Shown: positions 1 to 8,700 of the stretch, piece by piece
Position numbering within the stretch: position 1 is the stretch's first letter
Layout of the letters: every line of letters starts with the position of its first letter
NCBI GenBank assembly: GCA_022701275.1
Contig: CP031740.1
Location: 2,553,001 to 2,617,000 of the forward strand
Length of the DNA stretch: 64,000 nt
Direction: 5' to 3'
Source of the DNA: Microcoleus vaginatus PCC 9802
Lineage (GTDB): Bacteria; Cyanobacteriota; Cyanobacteriia; Cyanobacteriales; Microcoleaceae
The notes under the pieces: generated by a model
Told to the model about the DNA's origin: nothing
Seen by the model: only the letters and a program-made list of their open reading frames with translations
The model's database searches: none
Made by a program: the position numbers and the translations under genes

Positions 1-1068
1 ACTGACTAATTCCGGTTGAATTGTGTAGCTGTGCGCTTCGCCGAGAAGTGCGTGCAATTCTCCGTTGTCGATTAAATCTAATTGTTCCGATCGCAATTGG
101 TAAATTAATCTCACAACCGCGTCTTGTATCTCTTTCTTGCCAATAGCTTTAACTAAGTCGGCTTGCGGGTTGTCCGATTCGGAAACATTCACTTTAATAG
201 TTTGAAATACCCGCACGGGCAAAGTGCAAAATTCCCACTCAGCTTTTCCCCGTTCCAAATTAACTAACACAAAACCTTTATCTTCTTTCTCTTCGCTAAA
301 ATCAACTCGTTCGATACTTCCGGGATAAATTACTGGCGGATTGTTGGAAGCATTGAGATTTTGGTGTTTGTGTACGTGGCCGAGAGCAACATAATCAAAA
401 CAAGGGCGAGTTAGCATGGAAACGGGAATGTTAAAACCTTTTCCAACTGCTAAAAAACGTTCGGCGCCCAGACTTGCTTTATCTGCCATTAAGTGCGCTA
501 AAAGTACGGTTGGTATGTCGGGGTTGAGGCGGCGAATTTCGCCTTCCATTGCGATCGTCAGTTTTTCGGTTAATAATTGGTTAACATCGCCCATAGACAG
601 GCTTTCAGTCTCGGAACGTGTCATTAAGGTCGATCGAGTCAACCAAGGCAATGTTACCACCTGTACGGGCCCGCTGCGGGTTTGAATCAGGTGAGTGTCC
701 AGGCGATCGCCTACAATAAACTTAGGTATTCCCAAAGTCCGGTAAATTCCCAAACTCGCGCCGCCTTGTCCCTGAGAATGTTGGTCGTGATTTCCTACTA
801 ACAAAACCGTCGGAATTTGGGCGTCAACCAAGCGGCTGAATTGGCGAGCAAAAGCCTCTTTGACAAACGGTGGAGGCGTCGAATCCGGGAAAGCATCGCC
901 GCCGAATATGACTAAATCTACGGGTTCAGAAATTGCTCTATCCATACATTTGCTCAGCGTCGCCGCGAAGTCTTCTAGCCGCGTATTTAAACCGGTTTCT
1001 GGATTAATCCGGCCGTGAGAAAAGCCGCTGCCCATGTGAATGTCTGAAAGGTGTAAGATTTTAATCAT
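1..1068 (-). CDS. sbcD: DNA repair exonuclease, SbcD/Mre11-like (3' end beyond window)
   Basis: The 356 codons visible read from an ATG at 1068 down to base 1 without a stop, so the C-terminus lies outside the window. The protein opens with MIKILHLSDIHMGSGFSHGR and has the calcineurin-like phosphoesterase signatures in order: the DIH metal ligands (residues 9-11), a GGDAFPDS motif near 55, GNHDQHS near 94 and an ALGHVHKH motif near 225. Known role of the family: the Mn-dependent nuclease subunit that with SbcC opens hairpins and processes double-strand breaks. The SbcC partner is not in the window and may lie beyond the left edge. The start is preceded by an A/T-rich leader without an obvious ribosome binding site. 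Another calcineurin-type nuclease of the same superfamily is possible but less likely. Confidence 0.85.
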   Translation of the reverse strand, partial: MIKILHLSDIHMGSGFSHGRINPETGLNTRLEDFAATLSKCMDRAISEPVDLVIFGGDAFPDSTPPPFVKEAFARQFSRLVDAQIPTVLLVGNHDQHSQGQGGASLGIYRTLGIPKFIVGDRLDTHLIQTRSGPVQVVTLPWLTRSTLMTRSETESLSMGDVNQLLTEKLTIAMEGEIRRLNPDIPTVLLAHLMADKASLGAERFLAVGKGFNIPVSMLTRPCFDYVALGHVHKHQNLNASNNPPVIYPGSIERVDFSEEKEDKGFVLVNLERGKAEWEFCTLPVRVFQTIKVNVSESDNPQADLVKAIGKKEIQDAVVRLIYQLRSEQLDLIDNGELHALLGEAHSYTIQPELVS

Positions 1069-1096
1069 TGTTTTTTATTTGTAAATTATCTTTTGG

Positions 1097-1190
1097 GTTC
1101 GTAGTGAGCACTTCAGTCCTCATCGGTTCGTAGTAAGGACTTCAGCCCTTCTTTAGCTTAGGCAGAAAAACTAAAGTCTTTACTAAGAAC
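1097..1190. repeat. Dispersed intergenic repeat (GTTCGTAGT family)
   Basis: The stretch holds two direct copies of GTTCGTAGTRAG followed by ACTTCAG and then an inverted-looking half ending in TTACTAAGAAC. Related words recur at 22794-22852 and around 31957-32010, always between genes, so this is a multi-copy intergenic element rather than a gene. It fills most of the 188-base gap between the sbcD start and the Uma2 gene downstream of it. Confidence 0.6.
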
Positions 1191-1256
1191 TAGGTTTAAG
1201 GTTTTTGTCCAAGTACAGACGAGAGGAGATTACTACTAAAAATTTTGTTTCATACA

Positions 1257-1832
1257 TCACAATACCATGCCGGGGACTTTTTGATCAACTTGTGCGATCG
1301 GACAGCGAAAATCTATACTCATTAACTCTAACTCATCTCCTTGTCGGTAAGTCTGAGAAACCCAATTTCCCTCAACATTGAGTCGAAAACACTCTATTTT
1401 GATTTCTGATTGAGTTATGAGCACGTATTCCTGCAAACTCGGAGAAGTTTGGTAATCTGCAAATTTATCACCTCTGTCAAAAGCTGCTGTTGAAGGCGAC
1501 AATACCTCAACTACTAAAGATGGATATAAAATGAAATCTTCAGTAGTTGAGGTATCCCTTTCGTCGCAAGTCACCGCTACGTCAGGATAGTAATAGCAAT
1601 TTGCCTCTTCCAGTCGGACTTTTATATCTGATGATAAAACTAAGCAGTCGGTGTTATCTAAGTGATTTCCCAGTCGCCTTACTAAGTTGCTAGCAATAAT
1701 AATGTGAGGCTTTTTTGCCCCTGTCATTGCATAAACGTGTCCGCGTCTGTATTCGTGTTTGATCGGGCTTACTCGCTCGCCTTCTAGGTACTCTTCTGGA
1801 GAGATGTAGAAAGTGTTTTTGCTGATAACCAT
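1257..1832 (-). CDS. Uma2 family (DUF820) putative endonuclease
   Basis: A 191-residue protein of the usual family length. The PD-(D/E)XK-like core is visible as YYPDVAVTCDE (about residues 80-90) followed by PSLVVEVLSPST (about 104-115), giving the D...ExV pattern, and then the family motif SLQEYVLI near 132. Uma2 proteins are very abundant in cyanobacteria. A nuclease activity is inferred from the fold, and the biological role is unknown. A CGGAG sequence lies about ten bases before the ATG at 1832. It stands alone between sbcD and the ligase gene, all on the minus strand but separated by repeat sequence, so an operon is unlikely. Confidence 0.85.
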   Translation of the reverse strand: MVISKNTFYISPEEYLEGERVSPIKHEYRRGHVYAMTGAKKPHIIIASNLVRRLGNHLDNTDCLVLSSDIKVRLEEANCYYYPDVAVTCDERDTSTTEDFILYPSLVVEVLSPSTAAFDRGDKFADYQTSPSLQEYVLITQSEIKIECFRLNVEGNWVSQTYRQGDELELMSIDFRCPIAQVDQKVPGMVL

Positions 1833-1921
1833 TGATTTTTACTCCGCTGATGTTATCTGATACTATGTGTTGGAACTCAAATATTCCGGGAAGGAAACGG
1901 CAGTGCCGTTTCCCTACAAAT

Positions 1922-3199
1922 TTAACAGAACTCCAGAAATCGTGCGTGCCATAGTTTGCCGCTTTCCGTCAAACCCTGCGATCGCACTTTAATTTTGACA
2001 CTTTTGGGGTTAGCCTCGTAGAGTCGAGCAATTTCCTGCATTTCCTCCCCGCTAAACCCGGTTCCCACGCTTCCTACTGGGAGTAATTTGCCATCAATTT
2101 CTTGCGCTACTTTGACGGCACTAAACGGCCGCCCTGCAACTTTTGTCGCCGTCAAGCCCACAATAAACAAATCGTGTTCTTGACAGTATTTCGTCCTCAC
2201 CATCGGATATTTCTTAACATCTTTTCCGCCGATATAGTGACAGTGGTGCAATACCCAAACTTCGCCTTCTTTATTTTCAGATTCCTGCTGATTTACCAGT
2301 ACGAGTTTTTCGGTGGTGGTGCGAAATGTCGGTACAACTTCAAAGGCGGGAGATAAATTTGCCAGCATTTCGCCAACTTCAACTCCCGCTGCAATTCGTT
2401 CGGATTCTGCCACGGTAGTTAAATCATTGCCTTTGAAAAACAAAGTTTTAAAAATAGCATAAATTGCGTTGGGCTGGGTTGTAGGAAAGCCGCTTTCAAT
2501 ATTAACTGTAGCAGCTTGCGCGCCCGTGCGGTGTTCGCTACCCGTACAGCTTTTGTAATACAGTTCGCCGTCTAAAACAAAGGTGCCAATTTTAGCGGCT
2601 GTGTCGATTAATGTGCGATCGCTCTCAATCGATGCTTGCTGTCGCAGGTTAGTCGATCGCGATTGGTAGTATACTTTATCTGGCGTCGCAATGACAACGA
2701 CTCGATTGCCGTCGCGCTTTGGCTGTCCCCAATAATCGGGATTTTCAATATAGTAAGAACGATCGCTCGGCGCGTCAACCGGCTGCATGGTTACAATCCT
2801 TCCCGGCTGCAAGTGCGGTGGCAATTCGGCAACAATGGGATTGTTGACAGTTTCTATTTTTGGGGCGGAAGTTGATTGTTTAGCAGGAGCGAAATCGGCG
2901 GTAGAATTGTTTTGAGGATTCAGGGCGATCGGCTTTTCTCCGGTTTCCAATTCAAACGCTCTTTTCCAAAAGCCGATCGCCATTTCCGGGTATCCTTCCA
3001 ACTCCGCGCACAGTGCAAAACCAATAACTTTTGCCGTACCAATTCCGCGCCCATAATCAGCGAAATACTGCACTGCCCCCGCTTCTCCCATCAAGTGCAA
3101 TCCTCGCGTCACGATGCGATTGTTCCAGCGTTCTCGAATGTCGGCGCTAATTTTTTTAGCTGCTTTTCGCTTGGCTTCTGCGTATTCGGTGCAGTCCAT
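1922..3199 (-). CDS. ATP-dependent DNA ligase, stand-alone, with an unfamiliar N-terminal extension
   Basis: A 425-residue protein. The nucleotidyltransferase core begins near residue 155: motif I is WGQPKRDGNR (K-x-D-G, the lysine being the expected AMP attachment site), motif III is FVLDGEL (about 207-213), motif IV is KEGEVWVL (about 311-318) and the motif V region is KYPMVRTKY (about 331-339). An OB-fold-like tail ends the protein. The first 110 or so residues are helical and rich in K, A and E; I do not recognise them. A strong AAAGGAGGC box sits a few bases before the ATG at 3199, which fixes the start. Cyanobacteria use an NAD-dependent LigA for replication, so this is an accessory enzyme, probably for repair. 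No Ku or LigD polymerase gene is nearby. An RNA ligase cannot be excluded. Confidence 0.8.
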   Translation of the reverse strand: MDCTEYAEAKRKAAKKISADIRERWNNRIVTRGLHLMGEAGAVQYFADYGRGIGTAKVIGFALCAELEGYPEMAIGFWKRAFELETGEKPIALNPQNNSTADFAPAKQSTSAPKIETVNNPIVAELPPHLQPGRIVTMQPVDAPSDRSYYIENPDYWGQPKRDGNRVVVIATPDKVYYQSRSTNLRQQASIESDRTLIDTAAKIGTFVLDGELYYKSCTGSEHRTGAQAATVNIESGFPTTQPNAIYAIFKTLFFKGNDLTTVAESERIAAGVEVGEMLANLSPAFEVVPTFRTTTEKLVLVNQQESENKEGEVWVLHHCHYIGGKDVKKYPMVRTKYCQEHDLFIVGLTATKVAGRPFSAVKVAQEIDGKLLPVGSVGTGFSGEEMQEIARLYEANPKSVKIKVRSQGLTESGKLWHARFLEFC

Positions 3200-3324
3200 A
3201 CTGCCTCCTTTATGTAGGGCTATTTATATACTCTACTAACAATTGACTTATTAGTCAAGTTTAATTTGACAATTAGGTGGTGTGAATAAATTTAACTCTT
3301 TCATTTGTGAACTAGATTTATTTT

Positions 3325-3354
3325 TTAACCGCAGAGGCGCAGAGGGCACAGAGG
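3325..3354. repeat. Dispersed TTAACCGCAGAGG repeat
   Basis: TTAACCGCAGAGG followed by GCGCAGAGGGCACAGAGG. The same word family occurs near 60918-60950, and inside a coding region (reverse orientation) near 58618-58650. It lies in the 348-base gap between the ligase gene and the glutaredoxin-like gene. I see no gene in the rest of that gap, only A/T-rich and repeat-like sequence. Confidence 0.6.
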
Positions 3355-3547
3355 AAGAGAAGAAAGAAAGGTAGGGGGTTGTAGTTTTTTGATTGTCAAG
3401 CGCGGTAATCGGTTCGCTGCCAATGCTAAGATAACTTCGATCGCGCATTGCGACCAATAAAGCCGTGAGTTGCGTCTTACTCGCGTTGAGTTCGCCAACT
3501 GGCGATCGGACGTTTCAGAATTTAAGATCGAGTTTAATCTTACTGTT

Positions 3548-3856
3548 ATGATGCGATTGATTTTGTACAGCAAACCCGGATGCCACTTGTGCGAAGGGTT
3601 GCAAGAAAAACTGGAACAGATTGAAAGCCTGAAGTTTCAACTCGAAGTCAGAGATATTACCGAACGCGATGACTGGTTTCAAGCTTATCAGTACGAAGTT
3701 CCAGTTTTGTTTAAAGTGCAGCCCCAGCCCAAAAATTTTGGTGGCGAGGCTGCATTCTCCGCTGAAGAACTGTTACCCCGTCCTTCTCCCCGCTGTAGTG
3801 TCGGTCAATTGGAGCAAATGTTACAGAAATATTTGCAAATCGATCGGTCACAATAA
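3548..3856 (+). CDS. Glutaredoxin-like protein (DUF836/thioredoxin fold)
   Basis: A 102-residue protein when started at the ATG at 3548; a second ATG follows at once at 3551. The open frame extends upstream to 3470 but that segment has no family resemblance. The sequence begins MMRLILYSKPGCHLCEG, giving a CHLC redox pair near residues 13-16 in a beta-alpha-beta start, followed by the cis-proline segment YEVPVLF near 55. The family is a small cytoplasmic thiol-disulfide protein of unknown partner. An insert-like tail rich in P and S follows the cis-Pro segment. murE lies 200 bases downstream on the same strand, with repeat sequence between, so cotranscription is uncertain. Confidence 0.8.
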   Translation: MMRLILYSKPGCHLCEGLQEKLEQIESLKFQLEVRDITERDDWFQAYQYEVPVLFKVQPQPKNFGGEAAFSAEELLPRPSPRCSVGQLEQMLQKYLQIDRSQ

Positions 3857-3897
3857 TACGATTTACCCAAAAACTCAGGTTTTAATCCGGGCATCGG

Positions 3898-3914
3898 GGT
3901 GCGCCTAGCGCACC
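3898..3914. repeat. Short palindrome GGTGCGC-CTA-GCGCACC
   Basis: A perfect 7-bp stem with a three-base loop, followed by GTAGGGTGTGCAC-type repeat words up to about 3985. It could act as a terminator for the upstream gene, but no U-tract follows, so it is better seen as part of a dispersed repeat. GGGTGTGCA words of the same kind appear at the 5' side of the phytyltransferase gene near 43117-43133. Confidence 0.5.
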
Positions 3915-4056
3915 TTATTTTAGGCCTGTAGGGTGTGCACGGCATACAGAAAAAACCGTAGGGTTTGCACTGCGCGCAGCAAAAACCTGTAGATAATGGC
4001 TCAAACAATGTGTTCCGCCAGTCCTATTCAAGACATCCAAGTGAGGAGTTTTTCAG

Positions 4057-5583
4057 ATGAAATTGAGAGAATTATTAGCAGCAGTTCCCAGCATTTCCTT
4101 TGACGCCCAACATCCCGCCCTCAATGCCGAAGTCAAGGGTTTATCCACTAATTCCCACGCTTGTCAGGCGGGCGATTTGTTTTTGGGAATGCCGGGAACT
4201 CGGGTAGATGGGGGAGATTTTTGGCAAAGTGCGATCGAATCTGGTGCACTTGCCGCCATAATTTCCACCCAAGCCGCCGAGAAAACACCCCCCCAACCCC
4301 CCCTTGCTAAGGGGGGGCTAGAAGATGCTCCCTGCGTCATCGCAGCAGCCGATATGGCCCAAGTTTGCGGTCAAATAGCAACTGCTTTTTACGGCAATCC
4401 AGCTAGCAAATTAAAACTTGTCGGCGTTACCGGGACTAACGGCAAAACTACAACAACTCATTTAATCGAATTTTTGCTCAATGAAATGCAGTTGCCGACG
4501 GCGATTTTCGGCACGCTTTATACTCGCTGGCCGGGCTTCCAACAAACTGCTGTTTACACTACACCTTTTGCAGTTGACCTGCAAAAGCAATTAGCAGAAG
4601 CTGTAGCAGCCGGATGCAAACACGGGGTGATGGAAGTCAGTTCCCACGCTTTAGCGCAGCAGCGAGTTTTAGGCTGTAGTTTTGAAGTTGCTGTTTTTAC
4701 AAACTTGACTCAAGATCATCTAGATTATCACCGCGATATGGAAGATTATTTTGAGGCTAAATCGCTTTTATTTGGTTCGGATTACCTCGCAAATCGCGCT
4801 GTAATTAATATTGACGACCCCTACGGGCAGCGGATATATGAAACCCTAAAATCTGACCGAGTTTGGAGTTACAGCACTGTTCTGAAAACGGCAGATTTGT
4901 ATGCTTTTGATTTGGAGTATCAGCCCAATGGAGTTAAAGGAATGCTGCACACTCCGAAGGGCGAAACTACTTTTTCTTTGCCTTTAGTCGGTCAGTTCAA
5001 TTTATCAAATATGTTGGCTGCTGTCGGTGCTGTTTTAGAATTGGGTTTAGATTTGTCCGCAATTGTGGAGAAATTATCTCAGTTTTCCGGAGTTCCGGGA
5101 CGGATGGAACGGGTGCAAATTAGTCCCGACCAAGATATTAGCGTCATTGTCGATTACGCGCACACTCCAGACAGTTTGGAGAACTTGCTGAAAGCCTCGC
5201 GGCCGTTTATTCCGGGTCAGATGATTTGCGTGTTTGGCTGCGGTGGCGATCGCGATCGCACTAAGCGGCCGATTATGGGTAAAATCGTTGCAGAATTAGC
5301 CGATTTAACTGTTGTTACTTCCGACAATCCGCGCACGGAAAATCCCGATCGCATTTTGGAGGATATTTTAGCAGGAATTCCCGCCGCAGTAAAGCCGATG
5401 GTTTTGTGCGATCGAGCCGCTGCAATTCGCACTGCTATTATGGAGGCTAAACCGGGAGATGGCGTGCTGATTGCAGGAAAGGGACACGAAGATTATCAGA
5501 TTTTGGGCACAGAAAAAGTCCATTTTGACGATCGAGAACAAGCGCGAGATGCCTTGAAAGCCAGAAGGAATTCGGTTAACTGA
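4057..5583 (+). CDS. murE: UDP-N-acetylmuramoyl-L-alanyl-D-glutamate--2,6-diaminopimelate ligase
   Basis: A 508-residue Mur ligase acting in cytoplasmic peptidoglycan precursor synthesis, where it adds the third amino acid. The ATP-binding loop VTGTNGKTTTTH is at about 124-135, the EVSSHAL motif near 195, and DNPR at about 422-425, the signature of enzymes that use meso-diaminopimelate. A GAGGAG box lies eight bases before the ATG. Two oddities. Residues 77-89 read TPPQPPLAKGG plus neighbours and are encoded by a C-rich/G-rich palindromic repeat, an in-frame insertion in the N-terminal domain. The last codons and stop come from a perfect tandem 14-base duplication (5569-5582 and 5583-5596). 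The catalytic core looks intact. Confidence 0.96.
   Translation: MKLRELLAAVPSISFDAQHPALNAEVKGLSTNSHACQAGDLFLGMPGTRVDGGDFWQSAIESGALAAIISTQAAEKTPPQPPLAKGGLEDAPCVIAAADMAQVCGQIATAFYGNPASKLKLVGVTGTNGKTTTTHLIEFLLNEMQLPTAIFGTLYTRWPGFQQTAVYTTPFAVDLQKQLAEAVAAGCKHGVMEVSSHALAQQRVLGCSFEVAVFTNLTQDHLDYHRDMEDYFEAKSLLFGSDYLANRAVINIDDPYGQRIYETLKSDRVWSYSTVLKTADLYAFDLEYQPNGVKGMLHTPKGETTFSLPLVGQFNLSNMLAAVGAVLELGLDLSAIVEKLSQFSGVPGRMERVQISPDQDISVIVDYAHTPDSLENLLKASRPFIPGQMICVFGCGGDRDRTKRPIMGKIVAELADLTVVTSDNPRTENPDRILEDILAGIPAAVKPMVLCDRAAAIRTAIMEAKPGDGVLIAGKGHEDYQILGTEKVHFDDREQARDALKARRNSVN
4288..4317. repeat. Palindromic C7/G7 repeat inserted in frame in murE
   Basis: Two runs of seven C separated by AA, then TTGCTAA, then a run of seven G. 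The second C run pairs with the G run around the seven-base TTGCTAA loop. The whole element keeps the murE frame and encodes PPQPPLAKGG. It falls in a loop of the N-terminal substrate domain, before the ATP-binding loop. Confidence 0.8.
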
Positions 5584-5595
5584 ATTCGGTTAACT

Positions 5596-5629
5596 GTTAA
5601 CGGTTAACCGAATCCGGTTAACCGTTAAC
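5596..5629. terminator. Hairpin after murE (GTTAACGGTTAACCG arms)
   Basis: Perfect 15-bp arms, GTTAACGGTTAACCG and its complement, around an AATC loop, 13 bases after the murE stop. There is no clear U-tract, so it may be a repeat that serves as a transcript-end structure. It is built of GGTTAAC units like the direct repeat that overlaps the murE stop codon. Confidence 0.5.
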
Positions 5630-5752
5630 GATTAGCTGTTCGCGGGCTGCAAAATTTGTTATATTTTTAAGTATTAATACGAAGGAAGAATCAGATTTGC
5701 ACTAGATTATAATACTAAGCTCAAATATATTTATAAAAAAATAATTATTGCT

Positions 5753-8700
5753 ATGATAGAACTAACTGGGTATCAAATTCTCGATCGAATTTACTCAGGC
5801 ACTCGCACCCTAGTTTATCGCGGCTCTCGCCTCTGCGACAAAAAATCGGTCATCATCAAAGTATTGCGGAATGAATATCCCAGCTTTAGCGAACTCTTGC
5901 ATTTTCGCAATCAATACACGATCACCAAAAACCTGAATTTGCCCGGAATCATTCAAACCTACAGCTTGGAAGCCTACCGGAACGGCTATGCGCTGATTAT
6001 GGAAGACTTCGGGGGCATTTCTCTGAACCAATGGACAGGGACAGGAAAAACGGTACAATCTCTGGTGGATTTTTTCCAAATAGCGATCGACCTAAGCAAT
6101 ACATTAGATATACTTTACCGCCACCGCATCATTCACAAAGATATTAAACCAGCCAATATTTTAATTAATCCTGAGACTAAACAAGTCAAACTCATTGACT
6201 TTAGTATTGCATCTTTGCTACCGCGAGAAACTCAAATGCTGATGAGTCCCAACGTGCTAGAAGGGACACTAAGCTATTTGTCTCCTGAACAAACAGGAAG
6301 GATGAATCGCGGCATTGACTACCGCACAGATTTTTATTCTTTGGGTGTCACTTTTTATGAATTGCTGACCGGAGAGTTGCCGTTTCAATCTAACGATCCG
6401 ATGGAATTGGTACACTCTCATATTGCCAAACAACCGCCGCCCCTTGGCGAAAACAGAAGGGGAGAAATTCCCCAAGTTCTGTGGGGCATCGTGATGAAAT
6501 TGATGGCGAAGAATGCCGAAGACCGTTATCAGAGTGCTTTGGGGCTAAAATTTGATTTAGAATTTTGTTTGCGTCAATTAGAAGGAAGTGGTAAAATAGA
6601 AAGCTTTGCAATCGCGCAACGGGATGTTTGCGAACGGTTCATCATACCAGAGAAACTCTACGGCAGAAAAAGCGAAGTTGCACAATTATTGGCAGCGTTC
6701 GATCGCATCTCTGGTTGCGAGACTCTTTTTGGGAAGGAGGGAAGGCGCGAGTTAATGCTGGTGGCGGGTTTTTCTGGCATTGGCAAAACTGCCATTGTGA
6801 ACGAAATTCACAAACCAATTGTCCGCCAGCGCGGCTACTTCATCAAAGGCAAGTTTGACCAATTTAATCGCAATATTCCCTTCTCAGGTTTTGTCCAAGC
6901 ATTTCGAGAATTAATGGGTCAATTGCTGAGTGAAAGCGAGGCTCAACTAGCAGCTTGGAAAACCCAAATTTTAGCTGCGCTGGGTGACAGCGCGCAAGTA
7001 ATTATTGAAGTAATTCCTGAACTAGAGCCAATTATCTCCCAACAGCAAACCGCAACAGAACTGTCTGGGACGGCGGCACAGAACCGCTTTAATTTACTCT
7101 TTCAAAAATTCCTGCAAGTATTCACCACAAAAGAACATCCCTTAGTAATTTTCCTCGATGATTTGCAGTGGGCTGATGCGGCATCTTTGAAATTGATGCA
7201 GTTGTTGATGAGCGAGTCAGACGCCAGATATCTATTATTAATAGGAGCTTATCGCGACAATGAAGTTTCTGCAGCTCATCCTTTGATGTTGGCGCTAGAG
7301 GAGATTGGGAAAGCACAAGCTGCAATCAAAACGATTACATTAGCCGCTCTGACTGAAACCAGTTTAAATCAACTCGTTGCCGATACGCTTAGCTGTTCGC
7401 CCGCAATCGCACAACCATTAACTCAACTAATTTATCAAAAAACCAAAGGCAATCCCTTTTTTAGCGTGCAGTTCCTGAAAATGCTGCACGATGAGGGGCT
7501 GATTAAGTTTGACTTTGATGAGGGCAATTGGCAATGCGACATTGCCAAAGTAAAAGCATTAGCAGTAACGGATGATATCGTTGACTTTATGGCCTTGCAG
7601 TTGCAAAAATTGCCGCCAGCGACTCAGAATGTCTTAAAGTTGGCGGCTTGTATTGGCAATCAATTTGATTTGGGTACTTTGGCCGTTGTTTCTGAGCAAT
7701 TAGCAACAGAAACGGCGGCGGATTTGTGGAAGGCATTGCAAGAGGAGTTAATCCTGCCTGAAAGTGAAGTCTACAAGTTTTATATGGGGCAGGAAAAACA
7801 GGAACAGGCACAAAATTCCGAGGTGGTGAATTACAAGTTTCTGCACGATCGCGTCCAGCAAGCCGCCTATTCCCTGATTCCTGAAGACCAAAAACAATCC
7901 GTCCATTTGCACATTGGGCAATTGCTATTCGCTCGAACCTCAGCAGAGCAACTAGACGAGAGAATTTTTGCGATTGTCAGTCAATTTAATCGGGGCATCG
8001 ATCGCATTGCAATTCAGCAGCAGCGAGACCATCTAGCCAACCTCAATTTGATGGCTGCGCGTAAAGCACGGCTCTCGGCTGCTTACCCAGCATCGGCTCA
8101 ATACTGTGAGATAGGGCTGCAACTTTTAGCCACTGACAGTTCGGATCAATGGATGAGACAGCCCCTTCTTACTTCAGAACTGCATATTGAAGCTGCTAAT
8201 TCAGCCTGTCTGATTGGGGCATTTGAGCGGGTAGATGCTTGCGTCGAGGCAGTTCTCCAACATACGTCAAACCCCCTAGAACAAGTTAAAGCCTTAGAAA
8301 TAAAGATTCAATCCTTGATTGCCCGCAATCAATTATCAGACGCGATTCAGGTGGCAGGGGCAATTCTTCAAGAGTTGGATGTGGAGTTGCCAGAACATCC
8401 CACCCAAGACATGGTAGCCCCTGCTCTCAATGCTATTGGCGATCGACTGATGAGTGTGGATGTAATGAATTCACCAAGGATGAGCGATCCACAGAAGCTG
8501 GCTGCAATGAATATTCTCAGCAGTATGGCTTCAGCAGCCTATATCGGTTCGCCAGCCCTGTATCCCTTGATTGTTCTCAAACAAATTGAATTGTCACTTC
8601 AGTTTGGAAATGCGATCCAAACACCCTATGCTTATTCAACCTATGGACTAATTCTCTGTGCATATGGTGGGCAAATTGTAGCCGGAAATCATGCTGCTGA

